NCBI GenBank assembly: GCA_937957805.1
Contig: CALFXW010000124.1
Location: forward strand, 1-20,846
Length of the DNA stretch: 20,846 nucleotides
From: an uncultured Sphingopyxis sp.
GTDB lineage: Bacteria > Pseudomonadota > Alphaproteobacteria > Sphingomonadales > Sphingomonadaceae
Reading direction: 5' to 3'
The notes beneath the pieces are model-generated. The model was not told the origin of the DNA and did no database searches. It saw only the letters and a program-made list of their open reading frames with translations. Positions 1 through 7,018 of the stretch are shown here, piece by piece (within the stretch, counting starts at the first letter, position 1; each line of letters starts with the position of its first letter). Position numbers and translations under genes: made by a program.

Positions 1-61
1 ACACTGAATCAGAACTCACGCCGCTTGGGAATCCTGTTTATGGGTATGTGACCTAAACCGA
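1..61. other. Left-end segment of doubtful origin, no gene
   Basis: These bases are visibly less GC-rich than what follows. The reading frame of the downstream hydrolase is closed here by TGA at 5-7. The frame is open from 8, but the residues it encodes up to about position 61 do not resemble a hydrolase N-terminus. Resemblance to the family appears to start near the Cys codon at 62-64. This could be a contig-end artefact, a chimeric join, or a frameshifted upstream part of the gene. The sequence alone does not decide between these. Confidence 0.4.
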
Positions 62-64
62 TGC

Positions 65-1006
65 GTGGGGCAATGGCGCGCCGCTGGTGCGGCCATCAAC
101 GGCTATACGACGGTGCAGAGCGCCGATGATGTGGAGGATTTGCGCCGCGTATTGCGCGTGCCCCGCATCAATTTATGGGGCATAAGTTACGGTACGCATC
201 TGGCATTCGCCATATTGCGTCAATATCCGCAATCGGTCGAACGGGTTGTCCTGTCGTCGGCCGAAGGGCTGGAGCAAACGGTGAAAATGCCCGCCGATGT
301 TGATGCGGCCTTTGGCCGGATAGAGGGTGCGGTCGGACAGAATCTGGTTGCGCGCATGCGACGCGTTCATGCCGCGATGGACGCGCATCCCATGGATTTT
401 GTCTTTACCGGCCAAGATGGCGCGGCGCACCAGTTTCGCGCCGACAGTTTCGCCGTGCGTCAATTCGCCGGTATTTTAGCCAAAAACCCGGGCAGCTATG
501 GGGATCTCATCGGGCTATATGCGGCGCTAGAAGCCGGACAGCAGCAGGAGATTGCACCATTTTTGTGGCGCTATTTTTACGCTGAACCGCTCGAAATGGG
601 CATGTCGGAATTGATGGATATTGCATCGGGCGTCAGCGATGCACGGCTCGTGGCGGCAACGGGGCAAGCGCGGCATAGCCTGACGGGCAGCGCGCTGAAT
701 TTTCCCATGCCGCAATTACGTGGCGCGGTCGCGGGGTTGGATTTGGGCGATCGCTTTCGGCGCGAAGTCCGCACCAACGTCCCCACATTATTATATGAAG
801 GGCTGTTTGATGTGCGCACACCATCGGCCGAACAGGAACGCGCGGTGGCCGGGTTCAGCCGATTACATCGCATTCGCGTCGTAAACGGGGGGCATGATCT
901 GTTTGAAGCGCATCCGCAAAATGCACAGATTATCAGCGACTTTTTTGCTGGCCGCCCCGTGGATGTCGATGAACTGACCCTGCCGGTGGCGGCGCACCAG
1001 CCATAG
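65..1006 (+). CDS. Alpha/beta hydrolase (proline iminopeptidase/TAP-like), 5'-truncated
   Basis: This is the C-terminal part of a secreted-type alpha/beta-fold hydrolase related to proline iminopeptidases and tripeptidyl (TAP-like) peptidases. Counting from the GTG at 65, the nucleophile Ser41 lies in the elbow GISYGTH, the acid is probably Asp249 (EGLFDVRTP) and the base His277 (NGGHDLF), so the triad is complete. Family members have an upstream beta-strand region with an HG oxyanion motif and usually a signal peptide. Both are absent, and the frame is closed at 5-7. The GTG is only the first usable codon, not a convincing start, and no ribosome-binding site is evident. The protein is therefore truncated by the window or contig edge, or broken. 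Substrate unknown. It is followed by a repeat-rich gap, so no operon partner is visible downstream. Confidence 0.7.
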   Translation: MGQWRAAGAAINGYTTVQSADDVEDLRRVLRVPRINLWGISYGTHLAFAILRQYPQSVERVVLSSAEGLEQTVKMPADVDAAFGRIEGAVGQNLVARMRRVHAAMDAHPMDFVFTGQDGAAHQFRADSFAVRQFAGILAKNPGSYGDLIGLYAALEAGQQQEIAPFLWRYFYAEPLEMGMSELMDIASGVSDARLVAATGQARHSLTGSALNFPMPQLRGAVAGLDLGDRFRREVRTNVPTLLYEGLFDVRTPSAEQERAVAGFSRLHRIRVVNGGHDLFEAHPQNAQIISDFFAGRPVDVDELTLPVAAHQP

Positions 1007-1025
1007 AGTTGGCAAAGCGCAATAT

Positions 1026-1110
1026 GCCCCTGCGCAGGCAGGGGGAGTTTAAAGTTGTGCCCCTGCGCAGGCAGGGGGAGGTTAAAGTTGTGCCCCTGCG
1101 CAGGCAGGGG
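1026..1110. repeat. Three stem-loop units at 33-bp period
   Basis: Three near-identical units begin at 1026, 1059 and 1092. Each carries CCCCTGC-GCAG-GCAGGGG, a 7-bp stem with a 4-nt loop. Spacers contain TTTAAAGTTGT. The third unit is also the left arm of the 76-bp paired element at 1090-1165. The array lies directly after the hydrolase stop codon. The spacers are near-identical to each other, so this is tandem duplication and not a CRISPR array. Confidence 0.85.
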
Positions 1111-1165
1111 CACAGGGCAAAACATCCTGCTTTGGCGCGCTAGGCTCCTGCTTTCGCAGGAGCAC
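1090..1165 (+). repeat. 76-bp paired-hairpin (REPIN-like) element, copy 1
   Basis: Two short palindromes, CCCCTGC..GCAGGGG (1093-1110) and CTCCTGC..GCAGGAG (1145-1162), flank an unpaired middle that includes CGCGCTAGG. The same 76-bp layout recurs as its reverse complement at 8362-8437. I count 67 of 76 identical positions by eye, and the last 26 positions are identical. Two REP-type hairpins joined by a conserved spacer is the architecture of REPIN/BIME elements, which are mobilised in trans by RAYT transposases. No RAYT gene is in the window. Confidence 0.75.
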
Positions 1166-1193
1166 GAGTAAGATCGCACCAGCACAACCCTCC

Positions 1194-1219
1194 GTCATCC
1201 CCGCCTTCGCGGGGATGAC
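1194..1219. repeat. Short palindrome, 11-bp stem with CTTC loop
   Basis: GTCATCCCCGC-CTTC-GCGGGGATGAC is a perfect 11-bp stem closed by a 4-nt loop. Related shorter palindromes occur at 8093-8106 and 8262-8281. It resembles the dispersed intergenic palindromes common in sphingomonad genomes. It could act as an RNA hairpin between the hydrolase and beta-helix genes but has no T-tract, so a terminator role is not supported. Confidence 0.7.
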
Positions 1220-1311
1220 AAGATGGGCTTCATTTCTGGCGCTCGGCGCGCGCACCCCGCATTCTGGGCTTGGCAATTGGCATGGCGATTGCCACTATGT
1301 AGGCCAAGCAC

Positions 1312-1324
1312 AAGGATGGAGGGG
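1312..1324 (+). promoter_or_regulatory. Ribosome-binding region deciding the beta-helix gene start
   Basis: AAGGA at 1312-1316 and GGAGGGG at 1318-1324 sit directly before the ATGATG at 1325-1330. This favours 1325 (or 1328) over the in-frame upstream ATG at 1223. That upstream ATG lies just past the 1194-1219 palindrome and would add 34 residues that destroy the signal peptide. Confidence 0.6.
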
Positions 1325-2539
1325 ATGATGCGTAGTTGGGCGATTATAGCGGCGGGGCTGTTGGCCGCAGGTTCGGCGCACGGGGCGATGGCACGGACGA
1401 TCAGCGTTACCGCCGGGCCGGATGCGCAGACGCGGCTGCAACTTGCGCTTATCGAGGCAGTATCGGGCGATGTGGTCGAAATTGGCGCGGGGACATTTGA
1501 CCTGACCGACGGGCTCAACCTCGATGCAGATGGCGTCATCGTGCGCGGCGCGGGGGCGGAACGCACCATATTGAATTTTGCCGGACAATTGGGCGCGGGC
1601 GAAGGATTGCTGGTCACCGGCGACCATGTCGTGCTGCGCGATTTTACCGTGCGTGATACGCGCGGCGACGGGATAAAATCCAAGCAGGCGCATAATATCG
1701 TTTACCTCAACCTGCGGGTCGATTGGTCGGGTGAGCCAAAGGCGACCAACGGTGCCTATGGTGTTTACCCGGTCGAGAGCGAAAATGTCCTGATCGACGG
1801 GGTGTTTGTGCGCGGCGCGTCGGACGCGGGCATTTATGTGGGCCAATCGCGCAACATCATCGTGCGCGACAGTGTGGCGGTGCAAAATGTCGCCGGGATA
1901 GAGATTGAAAATAGCTTTAATGCCGATGTGCATGACAATGTGGCGACCGGCAATGCGGGCGGGATTTTGGTGTTCGACCTGCCCGGCCTGCCGCAACAGG
2001 GCGGGCATAATGTCCGCGTGTTCGACAATGTCATCATCAATAATATGACCCCCAATTTCGCGCCAGCGGGCAATATCGTCGCTTCTGTCCCGACCGGCAC
2101 CGGGGTCATCATCATGGCCAACCGCGATGTGGAGGTTTTCGACAATATTTTTGACGGCAATGGCACCGCCGATGTGCTGATTTCAGGCTATCGTTATGGC
2201 GCGGCCCCCGCCGGCTATTCGCCCGCGCCGCAGCGGGTGCGCATTTTGGCCAACATCCATGGCCGGTCGGGTTTCGAGCCGGGGCCGCAGTTTCCGGGCG
2301 GCGCGCAAATGGCCGCCGCCATGGGGGGCAGCCTGCCGCCGATTATCTGGGATGGGTCGGGCAGCGAAATCCGCGTCAGCGACACGGTGCATGTTGCCAG
2401 CCTCGGCCTGCCTGACCTCAGCCAATCGCGCGATGCGGCCAACCCGACTATGGTCGATCTGACCGGCGATGCGCCGTGGTCGCGCCTGCCCGCCATCACT
2501 TTGCCCGCCGCGATGGAGGCGGCGGCGAACCAGCCATGA
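1325..2539 (+). CDS. Secreted right-handed parallel beta-helix protein
   Basis: A protein of about 404 aa with an N-terminal signal peptide (residues 1 to about 23, MMRSWAIIAAGLLAAGSAHG, then Ala-Met-Ala). The rest is built of short beta-strand repeats typical of NosD/pectate-lyase-like right-handed parallel beta-helices, with recurring phrases such as NVLIDGVFVRG, NIIVRDSVAV, NADVHDNVAT and NVRVFDNVII spaced about 22-24 residues apart. It matches what is known of the family described as TIGR03805, which usually sits beside the TIGR03806 (HNE_0200) family, as it does here. The next gene starts on this gene's stop codon (ATGA overlap), indicating translational coupling. Probably periplasmic. 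The substrate is not known; carbohydrate binding is a guess from the fold. Confidence 0.8.
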   Translation: MMRSWAIIAAGLLAAGSAHGAMARTISVTAGPDAQTRLQLALIEAVSGDVVEIGAGTFDLTDGLNLDADGVIVRGAGAERTILNFAGQLGAGEGLLVTGDHVVLRDFTVRDTRGDGIKSKQAHNIVYLNLRVDWSGEPKATNGAYGVYPVESENVLIDGVFVRGASDAGIYVGQSRNIIVRDSVAVQNVAGIEIENSFNADVHDNVATGNAGGILVFDLPGLPQQGGHNVRVFDNVIINNMTPNFAPAGNIVASVPTGTGVIIMANRDVEVFDNIFDGNGTADVLISGYRYGAAPAGYSPAPQRVRILANIHGRSGFEPGPQFPGGAQMAAAMGGSLPPIIWDGSGSEIRVSDTVHVASLGLPDLSQSRDAANPTMVDLTGDAPWSRLPAITLPAAMEAAANQP

Positions 2540-3590
2540 CCGCCGCCATGCCAGCGACATGGTGGCATATGCTGCGCGCGGGGTTGCTGGCGCTGGTGGC
2601 GGGCCTGTTGCTCGGCGGCGCGCGTGATGGCGCGCGCATCGATGATGCGGCGATTATGGCGGTGCAGCCACCTGCTTTGCTGTCATCCTATGGTTTTTTT
2701 GCCGGACGCGCCGACCGGCCGGTGGCCGCATTAATCCCCTATAATCTCGAAACCCCGTTGTTTTCGGATTATGCCGACAAAAGCCGCTTTATCTATCTGC
2801 CCGCTGGCGCCCATTTGGCGGCGGATGGGGATGGGATGCTGATATTTCCGGTCGGCAGCGTCATCATCAAAAACTTCAGCTTTCGTATGGCGGATGGCAG
2901 CGAACGCACGGTGGAAACGCGCCTCCTCATCCATCAAGCGGGGGGTGGGTTGCGCTCCCCTATATCTGGCGAGCCGATGGGTCGGATGCCGATTTGCGGC
3001 TGGCGGGCGGACGCTTTACCGTCGATTTTGTCCATGATGGGCAAGGACGACAGGTCAGCTATGCCGTCCCCAACCGCAACCAATGCCGCACCTGTCACCA
3101 ACGAAACGAGGTGTTGGAGCCGATCGGCCCCAAATGGATAAATCTGGTGCCCGACGCGCGGTTGGCAGCGGCGATTGGCGGCGCGGATTTGCTGCGCCGG
3201 ACGCGCGCAATGCCGCGATGGGATGATGCGGCAGCGCCGATCGATGCACGCGCGCGCGCTTATCTCGACGGCAATTGCGCCCATTGCCACAACCCTGCGG
3301 GCAGCGCGTCGAACAGTGGGCTGTTCCTTGAATATGACCGGCCGATGGGCTTTGCGACGGGGTTGTGGAAACGGCCAACCGCTGCCGGACGCGGTAGCGG
3401 GGGGATGGAATATGCGATCAACCCCGGGCAGCCTGACCAAAGTTTCCTCCTCTACCGCTTGCAGAGCCGCGAACCGGGGGTCGAAATGCCCGAATTGGGG
3501 CGCAACATCGTCCATGCAGAGGGGGTGCGCTTGATACGCGACTGGATTGGGGCCATGCATGGGGGTGAAGCGCCGCGTGCGGGGCAATGA
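2536..3590 (+). pseudogene. Dihaem c-type cytochrome-like HNE_0200 family gene, frameshifted
   Basis: Two ORF fragments together read as one protein of about 350 aa. The first (from ATG 2536, membrane/signal segment around residues 10-27) carries the family N-terminus through VETRLLIHQAG. The second, one frame over, continues as LPYIWRADGSDADLRLAGG and includes two haem-binding CXXCH motifs: CRTCH just after PNRNQ, and CAHCH in LDGNCAHCHNPAG. The frames separate at a run of six G at 2940-2945. Adding one G restores an uninterrupted reading (QAGGWVALPYIW). The protein is expected to be periplasmic and may move electrons in partnership with the overlapping beta-helix protein; its reaction is unknown. 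Whether the frameshift is real or a homopolymer sequencing error cannot be decided here. Confidence 0.75.
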
Positions 3591-3625
3591 TGCGCCGCCC
3601 ATAAAATAGCGCCGATGGAGCCTAT

Positions 3626-4276
3626 ATGTCCCAGCCTCTCCTCTATGATTATTTCCGCTCGTCCGCTTGTTACCGCGTGCGTATCGCGCTCAATCTAAAG
3701 TCTGTGGCCTATCAGGCGGTGCCGACCAGCCTGCTCGCCGGTGATCAGAAGAGTGAGGCATATCGCGCGATAAATCCGCAGGGCTTCGTCCCCGCATTGG
3801 TGGTGGATGGGGTGGTGCTGACGCAGAGTTTGGCCATCATCGACTGGCTCGATCACCAATATGCTGAGCCGCGCCTCATCCCCGCAGACCCGCTCGAACG
3901 CGCGCGCGCGTTGGCGCTGACGATGATGATTGCCGCCGACATTCACCCGATTAACAATCTGCGCATCATAAAATATCTGGGCAATGATTTGGGGCTGCGC
4001 GAAGTGACGCGCGACAATTGGTATCGTCACTGGATTGTCGAAGGGTTCAACGCGCTGGAGGCGATGGCCGATGGGGCGGATGGGGCTTCACCCTTTTTGG
4101 GCGGTGATACGCCGGGGATTGCTGATGTCTTCCTCGTCCCGCAAATGTATAATGCCCGCCGATTTGAGGTGGATTTGACCCCCTATCCCCGGCTGGTCGC
4201 CGCTGATGCGGCGGCGCGCGCGCTGGCCCCCTTTGCCGCCGCCGCGCCCGACATGGTAAAACCCGAAGGCTTATGA
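3626..4276 (+). CDS. maiA: Maleylacetoacetate isomerase (zeta-class GST)
   Basis: 216 aa, the usual length. The thioredoxin-like N-domain carries the zeta-class signature RSSACYRVRIALN (residues 11-23), with active-site Ser12/Ser13 and Cys15, then PQGFVPAL and the glutathione-contacting TQS at 66-68. The C-domain has the family phrase IHPINNLRIIKYL. It isomerises maleylacetoacetate to fumarylacetoacetate using glutathione in the cytoplasm, the penultimate step of homogentisate breakdown. It is first in a cluster with marR, hpd, two small metalloproteins and fahA. The ATG of the marR gene overlaps its stop (ATGA). A maleylpyruvate isomerase role is possible from sequence alone, but the tyrosine-pathway neighbours argue for maleylacetoacetate. 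Confidence 0.9.
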   Translation: MSQPLLYDYFRSSACYRVRIALNLKSVAYQAVPTSLLAGDQKSEAYRAINPQGFVPALVVDGVVLTQSLAIIDWLDHQYAEPRLIPADPLERARALALTMMIAADIHPINNLRIIKYLGNDLGLREVTRDNWYRHWIVEGFNALEAMADGADGASPFLGGDTPGIADVFLVPQMYNARRFEVDLTPYPRLVAADAAARALAPFAAAAPDMVKPEGL

Positions 4277-4743
4277 CCGGCACGCTCAACCTCCAAGGCT
4301 TTTTGCCCTATCGCCTGTCGGTTGCATCCTATGCGGTGTCTGAACGCATCGCGGGGGATTATCACCAGCGTTTTGGCCTGAAAGTCCCCGAATGGCGGCT
4401 GATGGCGGTATTGGGCGAAGGATCGCCGCAAACCCAGCGCGAATTGGGGCGGGTGACGCGGATGGACAAGGTGACGGTCAGCCGCGCGGCGATGGCGCTG
4501 GCCGAACGCGGGCTGGTGTCTCGGGTGGCAAGCGCGCGCGACGGGCGGTCGCACCATCTGGCGCTGACCAAGGCGGGGTGGAGCCTTTATGCCGACATAT
4601 CGGCGGTCGCGCTGCGCCACGAGCAGACGATTTTGGCCGGATTTTCGGCAAAGGAACGCGCGCTGCTGGGCGATATGTTGCTGCGACTGCGCGATGCGGC
4701 GGATGATTTGCCTGATGATTTAGCTGGGGAAGGGACGGGTTAG
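4273..4743 (+). CDS. MarR-family transcriptional regulator
   Basis: 156 aa, typical of MarR proteins. A winged helix-turn-helix is visible: the recognition region RELGRVTRMDKVTVSRA (about 56-72), then LAERGLVSR, and a wing with the family phrase RDGRSHHLALTKAG (about 89-102). Flanking helices would form the dimerisation arm. It overlaps maiA by 4 nt and lies 41 bp upstream of a promoter-plus-palindrome that leads hpd. By analogy with regulators of homogentisate pathways it probably represses the cluster and is released by a pathway intermediate. The ligand cannot be read from the sequence. Confidence 0.85.
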   Translation: MTGTLNLQGFLPYRLSVASYAVSERIAGDYHQRFGLKVPEWRLMAVLGEGSPQTQRELGRVTRMDKVTVSRAAMALAERGLVSRVASARDGRSHHLALTKAGWSLYADISAVALRHEQTILAGFSAKERALLGDMLLRLRDAADDLPDDLAGEGTG

Positions 4744-4750
4744 GGTGTGC

Positions 4751-4779
4751 TTGCCTCCCCGCCCTTTCGCCTATATAGT
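4751..4779 (+). promoter_or_regulatory. Sigma70-type promoter for hpd
   Basis: TTGCCT at 4751-4756 and TATAGT at 4774-4779 are separated by exactly 17 bp, close to the TTGACA/TATAAT consensus. Transcription would start near 4786, giving a leader of about 60 nt to the preferred hpd start at 4845. The -10 box is overlapped by a palindrome at 4776-4793, as expected for a repressed promoter. Confidence 0.55.
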
Positions 4780-4793
4780 ATCGTATGAAACTA
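4776..4793. promoter_or_regulatory. Candidate MarR operator overlapping -10 and +1
   Basis: TAGTATCGTATGAAACTA is an imperfect inverted repeat: TAGTATCG against the reverse complement TAGTTTCA, 6 of 8 positions matching around a TA centre. Its 18-bp size suits a MarR dimer. It lies just downstream of the marR gene and covers the -10 element and the likely transcription start of hpd. Binding by the neighbouring MarR protein is inference. Confidence 0.5.
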
Positions 4794-4844
4794 AATGGGT
4801 GCGGGCGATTCTGCATGACCCGCGCATTGGATGAGGTGGATGAC

Positions 4845-5963
4845 ATGGTGGAAACAGGCGAACATCTGAACCCGTTGGGGTTGGATGGTTTTGAATTTGT
4901 GGAGTTTTCGGCACCGGAAAAGGGTGCGCTCGAACCCGTATTCACCGCCATGGGCTTTACCCGCATCGCCCGCCACCGTTCCAAGGATGTTGATTTGTGG
5001 CGGCAGGGGGAAATCAACCTCATCGCCAATTATGAACCGCGCAGCCCGGCGGCTTTCTTTGCCGCTGAACATGGCCCATCGGCCTGCGGCATGGGTTTTC
5101 GCGTCAAAAACAGCGCCGAAGCCTATGCAGAGGCGTTGCGGCGCGGCGCGGAACCGGTGGCGAACAGCACCGGCATGATGGAATTGCGCATCCCCGCAAT
5201 CAAGGGGATTGGCGGTGCCTTCATCTACCTTATCGACCGTTATGCCAGCCTGGCAAACCCCGATGCCCTGTCGATTTACGACATTGATTTTGCCTATTTG
5301 CCGGGCGTCGAACGCTATCCTGCGGGCGCGGGTTTCACCCACATCGACCATCTGACGCATAATGTTTATGCGGGACGCATGGCATATTGGGCCGATTATT
5401 ATGAGCGTATCTTCAATTTCCGCGAAATTCGCTATTTCGACATCAAGGGCGAATATACCGGGCTGACGTCCAAGGCGATGACCGCGCCCGATGGCAAAAT
5501 CCGCATCCCGCTGAATGAAGAGGGTAAGGCGGGGGGCGGCCAGATAGAGGAATATCTGCGCGCCTATAATGGCGAAGGTATTCAGCATATTGCGCTGATT
5601 TGCGACGACCTCATCACCTGTATCGACCGGTTAAAGGCCGCTGGCGTGCCGTTGATGGCCGCGCCGCCTGCAACCTATTATGAAATGCTCGAAGACCGCC
5701 TGCCCGGCCATGGCGAACCGGTCAGCGAATTACAGGCGCGCGGTATTTTGCTCGACGGGTCGACCGACGCCGGGGACCCGCGCCTCCTCCTCCAGATATT
5801 TGCCCAGCCGCAAATCGGCCCGGTCTTTTTCGAATTCATCCAGCGCAAAAAGGATGAAGGCTTTGGCGAGGGCAATTTCACCGCATTGTTCAAATCGATG
5901 GAAGCGGACCAGTTGCGGCGCGGCGCGCTCGAAACAGTGGGTGTCGGGGCGGGAGAGGGCTGA
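4845..5963 (+). CDS. hpd: 4-hydroxyphenylpyruvate dioxygenase
   Basis: Converts 4-hydroxyphenylpyruvate to homogentisate, an Fe(II)-dependent step of tyrosine degradation. From ATG 4845 the protein is 372 aa, close to bacterial HPPDs. Two VOC-fold halves are visible. Iron ligands by family comparison are His169 (in IDHLTHNV), His248 (GIQHIAL) and Glu330 (GPVFFEFIQR). C-terminal hallmarks such as LLQIFAQPQIGPVFFEF are present. I chose 4845 because GAGGTGG lies 5 nt upstream and because the earlier in-frame ATG at 4785 falls inside the operator and near the predicted transcription start; ATG 4815 remains possible. The stop codon overlaps the next gene's ATG by one base (TGATG), so the downstream genes are probably cotranscribed and translationally coupled. 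Confidence 0.93.
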   Translation: MVETGEHLNPLGLDGFEFVEFSAPEKGALEPVFTAMGFTRIARHRSKDVDLWRQGEINLIANYEPRSPAAFFAAEHGPSACGMGFRVKNSAEAYAEALRRGAEPVANSTGMMELRIPAIKGIGGAFIYLIDRYASLANPDALSIYDIDFAYLPGVERYPAGAGFTHIDHLTHNVYAGRMAYWADYYERIFNFREIRYFDIKGEYTGLTSKAMTAPDGKIRIPLNEEGKAGGGQIEEYLRAYNGEGIQHIALICDDLITCIDRLKAAGVPLMAAPPATYYEMLEDRLPGHGEPVSELQARGILLDGSTDAGDPRLLLQIFAQPQIGPVFFEFIQRKKDEGFGEGNFTALFKSMEADQLRRGALETVGVGAGEG

Positions 5964-6553
5964 TGCAGGTCGAAACCAAAACCGCCCCGCGCGACATTGT
6001 CGCCGCTGTGCCAACGGTGCGCCGCATCCACCATGTCGCCTATCGCTGCCATGATGCCAAGGAAACGGTCGATTGGTATGGCCGGATGCTTGGCTTTGCC
6101 TATACCAACGCCTTTGCCGAAGATACGGTGCCGTCGACCGGCGCGCACGACCCCTATATGCACGTCTTTCTGGACTGCGGCGGGGGTAATGTGCTCGCCT
6201 TTTTTGAACTGCCCGAACAGCCCGCGATGGCGCGCGATCCCAATACGCCGGCATGGGTGCAGCATCTCGCCTTTGAGGTGGATGATTTTGAAACCCTGCT
6301 CGCCGCCAAAGCGCATCTGGAGGAACAGGGGGTCGAAGTGCTCGGCCCGACGTGGCACGGCATTTTCCGTTCGATCTATTTCTTTGATCCCAATGGTCAC
6401 CGGCTCGAACTGGCGTGCAACATCGGGACAGCCGACCAATATGCCGAGTTACAGGCGCTCGCCGAACCGATGCTGGAGGAATGGAGCCGCACCAAACGCG
6501 CGCCCGACAGTGCCAAATGGCTGCATGTCGAACCGGGTAGCCTTAGCGAATAA
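5963..6553 (+). CDS. VOC-superfamily metalloprotein, dioxygenase/glyoxalase-like
   Basis: 196 aa, with one vicinal-oxygen-chelate fold unit of two beta-alpha modules. The metal-ligand pattern is His24 (RIHHVAY), His101 (VQHLAFEVDD) and Glu149 (GHRLELAC), plus a candidate fourth residue Glu82 (LAFFEL). This 2-His-1-Glu set is shared by type I extradiol dioxygenases and glyoxalase relatives. A C-terminal tail after about residue 155 is helical and not part of the core. It is coupled to hpd through a one-base overlap and lies between hpd and fahA. The reaction is unknown. The position suggests it acts on homogentisate or a derived or toxic intermediate, but a simple accessory glyoxalase is equally compatible. 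Confidence 0.8.
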   Translation: MQVETKTAPRDIVAAVPTVRRIHHVAYRCHDAKETVDWYGRMLGFAYTNAFAEDTVPSTGAHDPYMHVFLDCGGGNVLAFFELPEQPAMARDPNTPAWVQHLAFEVDDFETLLAAKAHLEEQGVEVLGPTWHGIFRSIYFFDPNGHRLELACNIGTADQYAELQALAEPMLEEWSRTKRAPDSAKWLHVEPGSLSE

Positions 6554-6652
6554 GCCCAAACCATTGCACAAGCCGGTTGCGCTGCCAGTGCCGCTGTCGC
6601 AGGATGCGGCGGGCTGTGCTGCTTGGCGCATCCAAACGGGGACAGGATAGGC

Positions 6653-7018
6653 ATGACCAAATCAATCGCGCTTGAGGACAAGTTTGCCAGTTTTTCGGAA
6701 CATTGGCGGCCAAAAACGCTGGCAGAGTGCAACGGACAGGAAGTCCGCATCGCCAAAACACAGGGCGTTTTTCCATGGCACAGCCATGCCGATGCCGATG
6801 AATTATTCCTTTGCTGGCGCGGCGAATTTCAGGTCGAAATGCGCAGCCACATTGTCACCCTGCGGCCCGGCGAATTGGTGGTGGTGCCGCGCGGGGTGGA
6901 GCACCGCACGATGAGCGAAGGGGAAGCCGAAGTGCTGATTATGAATATGCGCGATGCTGTCAACACCGGGGATGCACCGCCGTCCGAATTTACCGCACCT
7001 TTGGGAGTCGCCATCTGA
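6653..7018 (+). CDS. Small single-domain cupin
   Basis: 121 aa, one cupin barrel. Motif 1 is WHSHADADELFL, with His43, His45 and Glu50; motif 2 is PGELVVVPRGVEHRT, with His84. This is the standard 3-His-1-Glu metal site. The start at ATG 6653 has AGGA at 6644-6647 upstream and matches the domain's beginning; an earlier in-frame start at 6623 adds ten unconvincing residues. The stop overlaps the fahA ATG by one base (TGATG). The gene is 99 bp after the VOC gene. Its function is unknown. Such cupins may be metal-dependent isomerases, dioxygenases or ligand binders. The operon context ties it to homogentisate catabolism. Confidence 0.8.
   Translation: MTKSIALEDKFASFSEHWRPKTLAECNGQEVRIAKTQGVFPWHSHADADELFLCWRGEFQVEMRSHIVTLRPGELVVVPRGVEHRTMSEGEAEVLIMNMRDAVNTGDAPPSEFTAPLGVAI

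Noticed and set aside
1026..1110. CRISPR-like array with 33-bp period
   Set aside because: Units repeat as a whole, spacers included, and the repeat core is a short palindrome shared with the paired element. No unique spacers and no cas genes.
577..1185. 202-aa minus-strand frame with repeated QGHNF-type phrases
   Set aside because: The phrases are translation of the 33-bp stem-loop array, and the rest is antisense to the hydrolase.
4815..4815. ATG 4815 as hpd start
   Set aside because: No ribosome-binding sequence at suitable distance. ATG 4845 has GAGGTGG 5 nt upstream, though 4815 cannot be excluded.
6811..7017. 69-residue N-terminal extension of fahA
   Set aside because: It reads the cupin gene out of frame. 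The FAH fold begins at the ATG at 7018, which overlaps the cupin stop in the same manner as other genes in the cluster.
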